Positions 35,701-43,007 of a stretch of DNA of 64,000 bases are shown here, piece by piece (the stretch's first letter is position 1; every line of letters starts with the position of its first letter). The stretch comes from an uncultured Bacteroides sp. GTDB taxonomy: Bacteria > Bacteroidota > Bacteroidia > Bacteroidales > Bacteroidaceae. Both the position numbers and the translations under genes were made by a program. The stretch is from assembly GCA_947646015.1 (NCBI GenBank), contig CANSEY010000010.1, positions 1 to 64,000 of the forward strand. The letters are read 5' to 3'. The notes beneath the pieces were generated by a model. That model had not been told where the DNA came from and ran no database searches. It was given only the letters and a program-made list of their open reading frames with translations.

Positions 35701-35808
35701 TTTTGCCTTATTGGTATAATGGCGAGTCACGAAGGAGAAAGAGAGGTAGAACACGCATACCAGCGTGAGTAATACCGCAAAAACCTTTACAAATCCTTTG
35801 TTTTGCAT
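32785..35808 (-). CDS. secDF: Protein translocase SecDF fusion
   Basis: 1007 residues, the Bacteroidetes single-chain form. The SecD half has GLDLKGGMNVILEV, TRIDRFGVVQPNIQ, a large periplasmic domain, and SLGMAVDANVLIYERTKEEL in its membrane part. The SecF half begins with a new membrane segment and SQSIDFTGGRNFKVQFE, and ends with AIGYSINDKVVIFDRVREFF. About 12 membrane spans in total. A low-complexity Ala/Asp-rich insert (near residues 260-305) lies in the periplasmic region. It uses the proton-motive force to aid late steps of Sec export. Monocistronic; an exact TATATTTG box (minus, 35866-35873) lies before it. Confidence 0.95.
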   Translation of the reverse strand: MQNKGFVKVFAVLLTLVCVFYLSFSFVTRHYTNKAKEFAKGDVKVEQDYLDSLSNEKVWLGNYTLKQCREMEISLGLDLKGGMNVILEVSVPDVIKALADNKPDEAFNKALAEAAKQATTSQDDVITLFIKEYHKVAPGAKLSELFATQQLKDKVNQKSSDAEVEKVLREEVKAAVTNSYNVLRTRIDRFGVVQPNIQSLEDKMGRIMVELPGIKEPERVRKLLQGSANLEFWETYNAKEVAPYLQAADSKLRAVLAHEATVNDTVAAVDSTALAAAEATPDKAVSAADSLAAALKGGEKKQQASSADLEQLKKEHPLLAILSVNPNGGPVVGYANYKDTATVNSYLAMKEVAAELPKDLRLKWGVSPFEYDPKGQTFELYAIKSTERNGKAPLEGDVVTDAKDDYDQYGKPSVSMSMNSDGARRWALLTKQNINKSIAIVLDNYVYSAPNVSNEITGGNSQITGHFTPEQAKDLANVLKSGKMPAPAHIVQEDIVGPSLGQESINAGIFSFVVALILLMIYMCSMYGFIPGMIANGALVLNFFFTLGILSSFQAALTMSGIAGMVLSLGMAVDANVLIYERTKEELRSGKGVKKALADGYSNAFSAIFDSNLTSIITGIILFYFGTGPIRGFATTLIIGILCSFFTAVFMTRLVYEHFMSKDKLLNLTFTSPISKKMLVNTHFDFMGGNKKWLTITGVILLICIGSLVTRGLSQSIDFTGGRNFKVQFENPIEPEQVRELISNKFGDANVSVISIGTDKKTVRISTNYRIQDEGNNVDSEIESYLYEALKPMLTQNITLATFIDRDNHTGGSIISSQKVGPSIADDIKTSAIWSVVFALVAIGLYILIRFRNIAYSAGSVAALTSDTLMILGAYSLCWGWMPFSLEIDQTFIGAILTAIGYSINDKVVIFDRVREFFGLYPKRNVKQLFDDSLNTTLARTINTSLSTLIVLLCIFILGGDSIRSFAFAMILGVVIGTLSSLFVASPIAYMMLKNKKGSAPATTTEE

Positions 35809-36619
35809 TTTACTTTTAATTTATTATGATTACATTTTAATTGATTTCTGTCGCATACAAGGCTGCAAATATAGTTTTTTTTTCACATTCAGAAGTAATT
35901 AGGAGGCAAATATTTGAATGTGAAGGGGATTTTTGGGACGCTTCGACAGATATTGGCGGAAGTATCGTTTGTCTTTTTGGCAATATGTCAAATGAAACCT
36001 CCCAGTTTTCTTTTTTTCGACTCTCGGAACAGGCGGGGCCGGAAAAACGTCTCTATTTCGTTTCCCGGTTTATCGTTTTGTTTTGTCCGGCTTTTATTTT
36101 CCGTCAGAAAGAAAGCGATCTGGAAGTAAATATTCCCGGTGCTCTTCAGGGAGGGGAATTTTAGGCTTTTTGATACTCCGGTAGGTGATTCGGAGAGCAA
36201 CCGGTTAGAGAATGAAGAGCCGGAATAAGTCGTGTTTTCCGGAGCAGTAAACGTAGTTTTCAAAACGTATGGAGATGTCAGTGCAAAGAAGTAAGCGTTT
36301 TTAGAAAATGTAACCGTCTTTTGAAGGAAATGCTTACTTCTTTTTCGGAAAACGAAGAGGCTTTTGGTATCGAATCCGGACTTATTCTTACTTAATCCCC
36401 GGCTTTGACCCTTCAATGACCCGGTTTTCTTCCTGTTCGGCCTCCGGTTGGGCATTCTTTTTGTAAAGACGAGTTAGCGGATCGGTCTTTTTCCTGTCTT
36501 TTTGCTTGCAAGGCTGATGAATCATGAACAAAAGAACAATTCTTCCTTTGCGTGCTTTGGGGAAGAGCCGTAACGGACGAAGCTATTCAGATTCTTCTGA
36601 AAGGGATTGTCGTTTGCGA
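35809..36619. other. Intergenic stretch without a supported gene
   Basis: About 810 bp. Holds the secDF -7 box TATATTTG (complement of 35866-35873). Long open frames exist on both strands (155 codons minus, 107 plus) but they are Ser/Lys/Arg/Phe-rich and family-less, so I treat them as chance. An inverted repeat, AAGTAAGC (36289-36296) / GCTTACTT (36332-36339), followed by CTTTTTC, could be a terminator-like structure. Confidence 0.4.
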
Positions 36620-37717
36620 TTAATCGGGGAGCGTAATATAGCACCAGATGGGATAATGGTCTGAGTCTTTGATGGAATTGTCCACCGTGCATCCGGACGC
36701 TTTCAGGTTTTTACTGACCAAAATATTGTCAATCCGGAAATAGAATTTATTCTGGTTGTATGAGATGCCCAGCCCGCATCCCGATTCGGTAAAAGCATCG
36801 TCCATATCTTGCGAGATGACCCGGTGGGCATACGAAATCGGGGAGTCGTTAAAGTCGCCGCAAACGATGACCGACGGATAAGGTGAATGGGCTATTTCCT
36901 GAGCGATGGTGCGCGCCTGTGCCGAGCGGATGGCCGAAGCTTCTGCCAGTTTATTGACGAGTTGCCGTACACCGCTTTTCACTTTTCCCGCCTTCGGATC
37001 TTTCAGCATGTCTTCATACACCACTTTGTCTTCTCGGGTAAGTTTATTCGACTCAAGGTGATTGTTTATCAGCAGCACGGTGTCTTTTCCTATCTTGATC
37101 TCGTAAACCATGCTGCCGTTGTAGTTGCTCCGGTAGTCGAGCATGCGTGCCGATAGAATCGGAAACTTCGAGTAACAGGCCAGTTGACTGCCTGCTCCGG
37201 TTTTTCCCACTTGCTTGATGTTGTGATACGGATAATCCTTTAATGCCTGCCTGATCTCTTTATTGCTGAGATGTATCTTGGCGGTTTCGGAGCCGGCATA
37301 CTCCTGCATGCAGACGATGTCGGCGTTGCTGTTTTTTATATAATTCAGGATGGGGTTTTGTCCGTTCTCTTTCTTCATGTTCCCAAAGGACATGATGTTG
37401 TACGAAAGGAGTTTGATGCTGTTTTCCGGTTGTCCGGCCGTTCCCGGGTTGACAGGCATATAGGTGCGCAACTGCGGATAGCAAAGGAGGAATCCCAGTA
37501 GGGGTGCCAGTGCGAAACGGTAACGCACGATGAGCCAAAAGATCAGAAAGCAGAAGTTGATGACGAGAAAAATGGGAAAAGTCAGTCCCAGGCATGACTG
37601 CACCGGATGCACTTCGGGATTGATATACGGGCTGTAAGCTGTCAACAGTAACATTCCGATGAAGAATGCGTTGACAGCCAGACATAAGAATAGGGCTAAT
37701 CTGCCTATATGCTTCAT
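36620..37717 (-). CDS. Membrane-anchored endonuclease/exonuclease/phosphatase-family protein
   Basis: 365 residues. The first ~95 contain three hydrophobic segments (RLALFLCLAVNAFFIGMLLL, SCLGLTFPIFLVINFCFLIFWLIV, FALAPLLGFLLC), then a metal-dependent EEP domain: SIKLLSYNIMSFG, DIVCMQEYAG (catalytic Glu), LLINNHLES, VIVCGDFNDSP (Asn/Asp) and DSDHYPIW (catalytic His). The catalytic domain should face the periplasm. The substrate is not predictable. It ends a minus-strand run; the rhomboid gene upstream stops 3 bp before it starts, so the genes are likely co-transcribed. Confidence 0.85.
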   Translation of the reverse strand: MKHIGRLALFLCLAVNAFFIGMLLLTAYSPYINPEVHPVQSCLGLTFPIFLVINFCFLIFWLIVRYRFALAPLLGFLLCYPQLRTYMPVNPGTAGQPENSIKLLSYNIMSFGNMKKENGQNPILNYIKNSNADIVCMQEYAGSETAKIHLSNKEIRQALKDYPYHNIKQVGKTGAGSQLACYSKFPILSARMLDYRSNYNGSMVYEIKIGKDTVLLINNHLESNKLTREDKVVYEDMLKDPKAGKVKSGVRQLVNKLAEASAIRSAQARTIAQEIAHSPYPSVIVCGDFNDSPISYAHRVISQDMDDAFTESGCGLGISYNQNKFYFRIDNILVSKNLKASGCTVDNSIKDSDHYPIWCYITLPD

Positions 37718-37720
37718 GTG

Positions 37721-38620
37721 CTATCTTTTGCTTGCGTCGAACAAGCTCTTTTTTTCTTCTGTTGTCAGACTCTCGTATCCCGACTTCTTCAGCTTGTCGA
37801 GAATCCGGTCTATCTCGTCCGATTGTGCCTTCTTGCGGGCGTTGTAATCGTAGTCGTTCTGACGGGTATTGTTTCCGTAATGCACCTTCATCTTGGGTTT
37901 CCGCTTCCAGGTTTTGGCGCTGAACAGGGCGGCGATGGCATCGAGCGCCTTGTTGACCCATGAAGTGATGTCTTTCCCTTTGTTCAGGCTTGCCGCAAAC
38001 CAGAGTCCTGCCAGTGCTCCGCCCAGGTGGGCGATGTGTCCGCCCGCATTGCTCGATGTGATGAACAGCAGATCGGTCAGCACCACGATCAGGGCCAGAT
38101 ATTTCAACCGTACATTGCCGAAGAAGAGAAGGCGTACGGGATAGTTCGGCTCCCGGTAGGCTGTTGCCACGACGATAGCCAGCACCGAAGCCGATGCGCC
38201 TACCATGGTGGAGTAGGCGGTCATGGGACGGAAATACGGGAAAACATTATAAGAAATCATATAAAGCAGTCCGCCGCAGATTCCTCCTACTATATAAAGG
38301 CCTCTCAGGTGCTTGCCCGAGAAGAAATACAGAAACAGCGCCCCGAACCAATAGAGCCATAGCATGTTGAACAGGATGTGCAGAAATCCCGCATGCATGA
38401 ACATGTAGGTGAAGATAGACCATGGCTGCCATGCAAATCGGGTAAAAGAAGCCGGCAAAGCCAGCAGCTCGAAGATACCGGCGGCACTCCGGTTGAACAA
38501 CTGCAGTAAGATACCGATCAGCGTTGTAATGACAAATACTCCAACGTTGATGAATATCAGTTGAATATAGACGTTCCCTCTACGAAACGCTTCTTTCAGG
38601 TCAGTTATAATATGTCCCAT
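37721..38620 (-). CDS. Rhomboid-family intramembrane serine protease
   Basis: 299 residues with six or so membrane segments. Catalytic serine in MVGASASVLAIVVA (GxSx signature) and histidine in AGGHIAHLGGALAGLWFA. HILFNMLWLYWFGALF carries the conserved N-terminal Asn/His segment. A hydrophilic tail (~residues 215-299, KTWKRKPKMKVHYGNNTRQNDYDYNARKK ... ) is unusual and cytoplasmic by prediction. Its start overlaps the end of the other rhomboid gene by 20 bp, so translation is coupled. Confidence 0.88.
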   Translation of the reverse strand: MGHIITDLKEAFRRGNVYIQLIFINVGVFVITTLIGILLQLFNRSAAGIFELLALPASFTRFAWQPWSIFTYMFMHAGFLHILFNMLWLYWFGALFLYFFSGKHLRGLYIVGGICGGLLYMISYNVFPYFRPMTAYSTMVGASASVLAIVVATAYREPNYPVRLLFFGNVRLKYLALIVVLTDLLFITSSNAGGHIAHLGGALAGLWFAASLNKGKDITSWVNKALDAIAALFSAKTWKRKPKMKVHYGNNTRQNDYDYNARKKAQSDEIDRILDKLKKSGYESLTTEEKKSLFDASKR

Positions 38621-39275
38621 TGTTTCTGTTCTTTTTTCTCCAGTACATGATCAGGATGAATCCGAATATCATTCCTCCGAGATGCGCGAAGTGCGCCACG
38701 TTGTCGCCCGGATTATTGGCAAAACCTGCATACAGTTCTATCAGGGCATATCCGATAACGAAGAATTTTGCCTTGATAGGGAAAGGCAGCGGGAAGATGA
38801 ACAACTGCTGGTTGGGGAACAGCATTCCGAAAGCCAGCAAGATGGCGTACACGGCTCCCGAAGCTCCCACTGTAGTCATCATGTTCAGGTATTCACTCAT
38901 AGGGATGATACCCGTACCGATGTTTACACTGGTATATTGCGACAGTTCGGTCACGTATTGTATGTATTGTACTCCTTCCTGAAGTAAGCCTGCGCCCACG
39001 CCGCAGAGGATATAATAAAATAAAAAACGTTTCGGGCCCCATACTTGTTCGAGAATCCGTCCGAACATCCATACCGCAAACATATTAAAGAAGATGTGGG
39101 TGAATCCCCCGTGCATAAACATGTAAGTGAATAGCTGTGCCGGATTAAAATTGTCGGCAAGGAAAAAGTGCAGACCCAGATAGTCGGATAAGTTGATCCC
39201 ATAGCTTTGTGCTACAAATTGTGCGAGGAACAGGAGAACATTGATAATTATCAGGTTTTTTGTTACAGTAGGCAT
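38601..39275 (-). CDS. Rhomboid-family intramembrane serine protease
   Basis: 224 residues, compact six-TM form. MFMHGGFTHIFFNMFAVWMFG is the conserved helix-2 region; the catalytic serine is in TTVGASGAVYAILLAFG and the catalytic histidine in NVAHFAHLGGMIFGF. First gene of a three-gene run (rhomboid, rhomboid, EEP protein). Substrates unknown. The two proteases differ enough to be an old duplication, and the longer partner has an extra soluble tail. Confidence 0.9.
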   Translation of the reverse strand: MPTVTKNLIIINVLLFLAQFVAQSYGINLSDYLGLHFFLADNFNPAQLFTYMFMHGGFTHIFFNMFAVWMFGRILEQVWGPKRFLFYYILCGVGAGLLQEGVQYIQYVTELSQYTSVNIGTGIIPMSEYLNMMTTVGASGAVYAILLAFGMLFPNQQLFIFPLPFPIKAKFFVIGYALIELYAGFANNPGDNVAHFAHLGGMIFGFILIMYWRKKNRNNGTYYN

Positions 39276-39435
39276 CCTTCTTATTTGTTAATGTAATTAA
39301 TGTGATAATGTGCGTATTAGCTTCTTCGCGCATCATAATGAACGCAAAAATACGAATAAATTCTGTTCTACAGCAGAAAAATAATCTACTATTAGTTCTT
39401 TTTCAACAATTTGATGTGTTTTTTTGATGTTTTTA

Positions 39436-39466
39436 TTTGATATATTGTTTTGTTACTTTATATTTG
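39436..39466 (+). promoter_or_regulatory. Promoter of the HU gene
   Basis: TTTG at 39436-39439, exactly 19 nt, then TATATTTG at 39459-39466: a perfect Bacteroides promoter, 56 nt before the HU start. Confidence 0.8.
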
Positions 39467-39522
39467 TGAGGATTTTAAGGATATCTTTTGTGTAACATAT
39501 ATTAATTAATCATTTACGTATT

Positions 39523-39795
39523 ATGAATAAGGCTGAACTTATTAATGCAATGGCAGCGGAATCCGGCTTGAGTAAAGTGGATTCTAAGAAAGCGCTTGAA
39601 GCTTTCTTTTCTTCGGTTACAAAAGCTTTGTCGGCTGGTGACAAAATTTCCTTGGTTGGATTTGGTACATTCTCTGTAGCTGAAAGATCAGCAAGAATGG
39701 GAATCAATCCTTCTACCAAGAAGGCAATTGAGATTCCTGCAAAGAAAGTTGCTAAATTTAAACCGGGTGCTGAGCTGACAGATGCTATAAAATAA
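39523..39795 (+). CDS. HU-family DNA-binding protein
   Basis: 90 residues, canonical HU length. MNKAELINAMAAESGLSKVDSKKALEAFFSSVTKALSAGDKISLVGFGTFSVAERSARMGINPSTKKAIEIPAKKVAKFKPGAEL shows the helical dimer core, the GFGTF turn and the NPxT arm motif with KPGAEL at the C-terminus. A more canonical HU than the 32194 gene. Nucleoid-associated and probably abundant, consistent with its perfect promoter. Followed by a terminator and the argS gene. Confidence 0.93.
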   Translation: MNKAELINAMAAESGLSKVDSKKALEAFFSSVTKALSAGDKISLVGFGTFSVAERSARMGINPSTKKAIEIPAKKVAKFKPGAELTDAIK

Positions 39796-39820
39796 GCATT
39801 TATAGTTGAAAAGAAATTAA

Positions 39821-39852
39821 GAGAGGAGGCGCTTTGGCGTCTCCTTTTTTTG
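39821..39852 (+). terminator. Terminator of the HU gene
   Basis: GGAGGCGC (39825-39832) pairs with GCGTCTCC (39837-39844) with one G-U, followed by a T-run. The argS -7 box TATCTTTG (39853-39860) starts at once after it. Confidence 0.75.
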
Positions 39853-39860
39853 TATCTTTG
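39853..39860 (+). promoter_or_regulatory. Candidate argS promoter -7 element
   Basis: TATCTTTG, exact TAnnTTTG, 22 nt before the ATG at 39883. Its position supports the 39883 start over the in-frame Met at 39850, which would lie upstream of the promoter. Confidence 0.55.
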
Positions 39861-39882
39861 CGCGCAGAATAATAACTTGGAT

Positions 39883-41676
39883 ATGAAGATAGAAGATAAA
39901 CTTGTGACGTCCGTAATCAGCGGACTCAAAGCACTTTACGGACAGGATGTACCTGCCGCGCAGGTGCAGCTGCAAAAGACGAAAAAAGAGTTTGAAGGAC
40001 ACCTCACCCTTGTGGTATTCCCCTTCCTGAAAATGTCGAAGAAGGGCCCGGAGCAAACCGCACAGGAAATCGGTGAGTATCTGAAAGCCAATGAACCGGC
40101 TGTGGCAGCTTTTAATGTGATCAAAGGTTTCCTGAATCTGACCGTTGCGTCGGCTACGTGGATCGAACTGCTTAATGAAATTCATGCCGATGCGCAATAT
40201 GGCATTGTATCGGCAGATGAAAATGCCCCGCTGGTGATGATTGAGTACTCTTCTCCCAACACCAATAAACCCCTTCACTTGGGCCACGTTCGTAATAACC
40301 TGTTGGGTAATGCGTTGGCCAATATCGTCATGGCGAACGGCAATAAGGTGGTTAAAACCAATATTGTCAACGATCGCGGTATCCATATCTGTAAGTCGAT
40401 GCTGGCATGGCAAAAGTATGGCAAGGGTGAAACTCCCGAATCATCAGGCAAAAAAGGCGATCATCTGGTAGGTGATTATTATGTCGCTTTCGATAAGCAT
40501 TACAAAGCTGAAGTAGCTGAACTGATGGAGAAAGGCATGTCGAAGGAAGAGGCGGAAGCTGCCTCCCCGTTGATGAATGAAGCGCGTGAGATGTTGGTGA
40601 AATGGGAAGCCGGTGATCCGGAAGTGCGTGCGCTTTGGCAGATGATGAATAACTGGGTATACGCCGGTTTTGATGAAACGTACCGTAAGATGGGAGTCGG
40701 TTTCGATAAAATCTATTATGAATCCAATACATACCTGGAAGGTAAAGAGAAAGTGATGGAAGGCCTTGAGAAAGGTTTCTTCTTCAAGAAGGAAGACGGT
40801 TCTGTCTGGGCTGACCTGACAGCCGAAGGATTGGATCACAAACTGTTGCTTCGCGGCGATGGAACTTCGGTATACATGACTCAGGACATCGGTACGGCTA
40901 AGCTGCGTTTTGCCGATTATCCCATCGATAAAATGATCTACGTGGTAGGTAACGAGCAAAACTATCACTTCCAGGTATTGTCTATCTTGCTGGATAAACT
41001 CGGATTTGAGTGGGGCAAGAGCCTGGTGCATTTCTCTTATGGTATGGTCGAACTGCCTGAAGGCAAGATGAAGTCACGTGAAGGTACGGTGGTGGATGCT
41101 GATGACCTGATGGCCGAAATGATTGCGACAGCCAAAGAAACCTCTCAGGAATTGGGCAAACTGGACGGCTTGACACAAGAAGAGGCGGACGATATTGCAC
41201 GTATCGTTGGATTGGGTGCACTGAAATACTTTATCCTGAAAGTGGATGCCCGTAAAAATATGACTTTCAATCCGAAAGAGTCTATCGACTTTAACGGTAA
41301 TACAGGACCTTTTATCCAGTATACGTATGCACGTATCCGGTCTGTGTTGCGCAAAGCCGCCGAAGCGGGTATCGTGATTCCGGAAGTACTTCCGGCCAAT
41401 ATCGAACTCAGCGAGAAGGAAGAGGGATTGATTCAGATGGTTGCCGATTTTGCTGCGGTAGTGCGCCAGGCAGGTGAAGATTATAGCCCGTCGGGTATCG
41501 CCAACTACGTTTACGACCTGGTGAAAGAGTACAATCAGTTCTATCATGATTTCAGTATCTTGCGTGAAGAAAATGAAGACGTGAAGTTATTCCGTATTGC
41601 TCTGTCTGCCAATATTGCCAAGGTTGTCCGTTTAGGTATGGGATTGCTGGGCATTGAGGTGCCGGATAGAATGTAA
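39883..41676 (+). CDS. argS: Arginyl-tRNA synthetase
   Basis: 597 residues from ATG 39883. Class I synthetase: the HIGH-type motif is HLGHVRNN in EYSSPNTNKPLHLGHVRNN (about residue 120); the KMSK-type motif appears as GKMKSREGTVV (about residue 395). The N-terminal Add-1-like domain and the C-terminal DALR anticodon-binding domain (FNGNTGPFIQYTYARIRSVLRKA ... ) are present. Charges tRNA-Arg with arginine, including the CCT isoacceptor encoded at 8062. Monocistronic, flanked by hairpins. Confidence 0.95.
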   Translation: MKIEDKLVTSVISGLKALYGQDVPAAQVQLQKTKKEFEGHLTLVVFPFLKMSKKGPEQTAQEIGEYLKANEPAVAAFNVIKGFLNLTVASATWIELLNEIHADAQYGIVSADENAPLVMIEYSSPNTNKPLHLGHVRNNLLGNALANIVMANGNKVVKTNIVNDRGIHICKSMLAWQKYGKGETPESSGKKGDHLVGDYYVAFDKHYKAEVAELMEKGMSKEEAEAASPLMNEAREMLVKWEAGDPEVRALWQMMNNWVYAGFDETYRKMGVGFDKIYYESNTYLEGKEKVMEGLEKGFFFKKEDGSVWADLTAEGLDHKLLLRGDGTSVYMTQDIGTAKLRFADYPIDKMIYVVGNEQNYHFQVLSILLDKLGFEWGKSLVHFSYGMVELPEGKMKSREGTVVDADDLMAEMIATAKETSQELGKLDGLTQEEADDIARIVGLGALKYFILKVDARKNMTFNPKESIDFNGNTGPFIQYTYARIRSVLRKAAEAGIVIPEVLPANIELSEKEEGLIQMVADFAAVVRQAGEDYSPSGIANYVYDLVKEYNQFYHDFSILREENEDVKLFRIALSANIAKVVRLGMGLLGIEVPDRM

Positions 41677-41702
41677 GAAGTTCTTTGAACAAAAATAGAA
41701 AC

Positions 41703-41752
41703 TACGGGGTTTCTTTAGCCGGGACACAACTGCTAAAGAGATTCCGTATGTT
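41703..41752 (+). terminator. Candidate argS terminator hairpin
   Basis: An imperfect stem: ACGGGGTTTCTTTAGC pairs with GCTAAAGAGATTCCGT through two internal mismatches. It lies about 25 bp past the argS stop. No clean T-run. Confidence 0.4.
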
Positions 41753-41795
41753 GTATTACGGGGGAGTCTTGCCATAAGGTAGGGGATAAAACAGA

Positions 41796-41837
41796 CAGTG
41801 GCGATCCAAGCACTTTTTATGCCATGGATCGCCACTG
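41796..41837. terminator. Bidirectional terminator between argS and the LruC-type gene
   Basis: Perfect 13-bp stem, CAGTGGCGATCCA (41796-41808) / TGGATCGCCACTG (41825-41837), with a T-rich loop. It separates the convergent argS and minus-strand lipoprotein genes. Confidence 0.65.
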
Positions 41838-41861
41838 CCAATAATGACCGGTTATTTCAGG

Positions 41862-42836
41862 TTAGTTTAAATCCAGATAATCCCAGATCTTATGTGATTT
41901 ACCGTCTTCGCCGATAATGCCGCCGGAGCAATATTTGTAGACAAGTTCTTTTTGGAAACTGCCGATGGAGCTTACTTTACCGTTGATCCAATCGCTAAAG
42001 CCCGGATAAGTCTCAAAAAGACTGTTCTTTTCTTGTGGATAGCTGAACGTGCCATTATTATTCGAAACGGCCAGGCCATAAGGCATATTTTCCTTATTTA
42101 CCATATCGTAGGATTTGTAATCGATGTCTGAGCTGGCAGCGTACATCCGTTTTCCGTCTACCTCAATGAACCAGGCTACCCACGCTGCTTTTTTCTCAGT
42201 TCTGGGGATGGCATAGTTTTTTATATTGGTTGAAGCCAGTTTGTAACGTATCGGGTCATTGTCATTGACCGTATTGATGAATCCCTGTCTTCCGCCGAAT
42301 AAATCGGTTCTGACGTCATCGCTGATCATATGCGTTGAGCCATCGGATAGGATACATCCCAGTTTGATCGTCTTGGTACTTCCCAATGCAATAGGTTGTA
42401 TCTCTATTGTTTCAAGGCTTTCCTCTTTAGCCCAAGGGAGATCAGTCTGATGTTTCACGTGAATGATTAAGTCGTTGTAATCGTAATCACCGTTTTGCGT
42501 ATCTTCAAACATGACTGCCTGCCAGGTTTTGGCGTAAGTGGTCTCGGCACCTTCTTTTAGAACATCATAACTGATGTTGATACCGTCTCCTTCGGCACGA
42601 GTCGATATTGTGGCGTTTTTGGGGATACGGATGGTGATAGGTTCATTAGCCATTGCCAGGGTATCTTCTCCGGAGGTGACAAAGGTGGTATACCCCTCTT
42701 TGACAGGTACGCTGAAATCTTTGGATGTTTCGCAATTTGCTACACGTGTTTCGATAATCTGAGAATAATCTTTCTCATCCTCGATACAAGAAGCCCACAA
42801 TGCAATGGAGGCGACTGCTAAAATGACTTTCTTCAT
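41862..42836 (-). CDS. LruC-domain lipoprotein
   Basis: 324 residues. Signal VILAVASIALWASC ends in a lipobox. The C-terminal half carries the LruC (DUF4842) signature WQAVMFEDTQNGDYDYNDLIIHV, with the acidic Asp-rich loop typical of this family, and ends in LRTDLF-like and DYLDLN segments. N-terminal ~90 residues are a short beta domain (FVTSGEDTLAMANEPITIRIP). Surface/outer-membrane lipoprotein of unknown function. An exact TATCTTTG box (minus, 42861-42868) lies 25 bp before the start. Terminates at the shared hairpin with argS. Confidence 0.8.
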   Translation of the reverse strand: MKKVILAVASIALWASCIEDEKDYSQIIETRVANCETSKDFSVPVKEGYTTFVTSGEDTLAMANEPITIRIPKNATISTRAEGDGINISYDVLKEGAETTYAKTWQAVMFEDTQNGDYDYNDLIIHVKHQTDLPWAKEESLETIEIQPIALGSTKTIKLGCILSDGSTHMISDDVRTDLFGGRQGFINTVNDNDPIRYKLASTNIKNYAIPRTEKKAAWVAWFIEVDGKRMYAASSDIDYKSYDMVNKENMPYGLAVSNNNGTFSYPQEKNSLFETYPGFSDWINGKVSSIGSFQKELVYKYCSGGIIGEDGKSHKIWDYLDLN

Positions 42837-42860
42837 AGACTGTTCGTTTTGTTTGTTCTA

Positions 42861-42868
42861 CAAAGATA
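42861..42868 (-). promoter_or_regulatory. Candidate promoter -7 element of the LruC-type gene
   Basis: Reads TATCTTTG on the minus strand, exact TAnnTTTG. No TTTG at the -33 spacing. Confidence 0.45.
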
Positions 42869-42913
42869 AACAATTAAAATGATAACTTGCTGAATAATAG
42901 TTTGAAAAACAAA

Positions 42914-42985
42914 AAAAGTACAAACAATACAGACCTTATCTACTTTTTAGAGGAAGTAAGTATAATCTGTATTATTTGTACTTTT
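42914..42985 (-). terminator. Terminator of topA
   Basis: A 20-bp stem with one mismatch: AAAAGTACAAACAATACAGA (42914-42933) pairs with the segment at 42966-42985. In the minus orientation a T-rich tail follows (complement of 42901-42913). The lower stem is unusually long for a terminator. Confidence 0.65.
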
Positions 42986-43007
42986 CAGTCGGGATGCCCG
43001 AATGTGG

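Noticed and set aside
35988-36455. 155-codon minus-strand open frame between secDF and the EEP gene
   Set aside because: Low-complexity Ser/Lys/Arg/Phe composition, no family, no clear start signal; overlapped by another chance frame on the plus strand.
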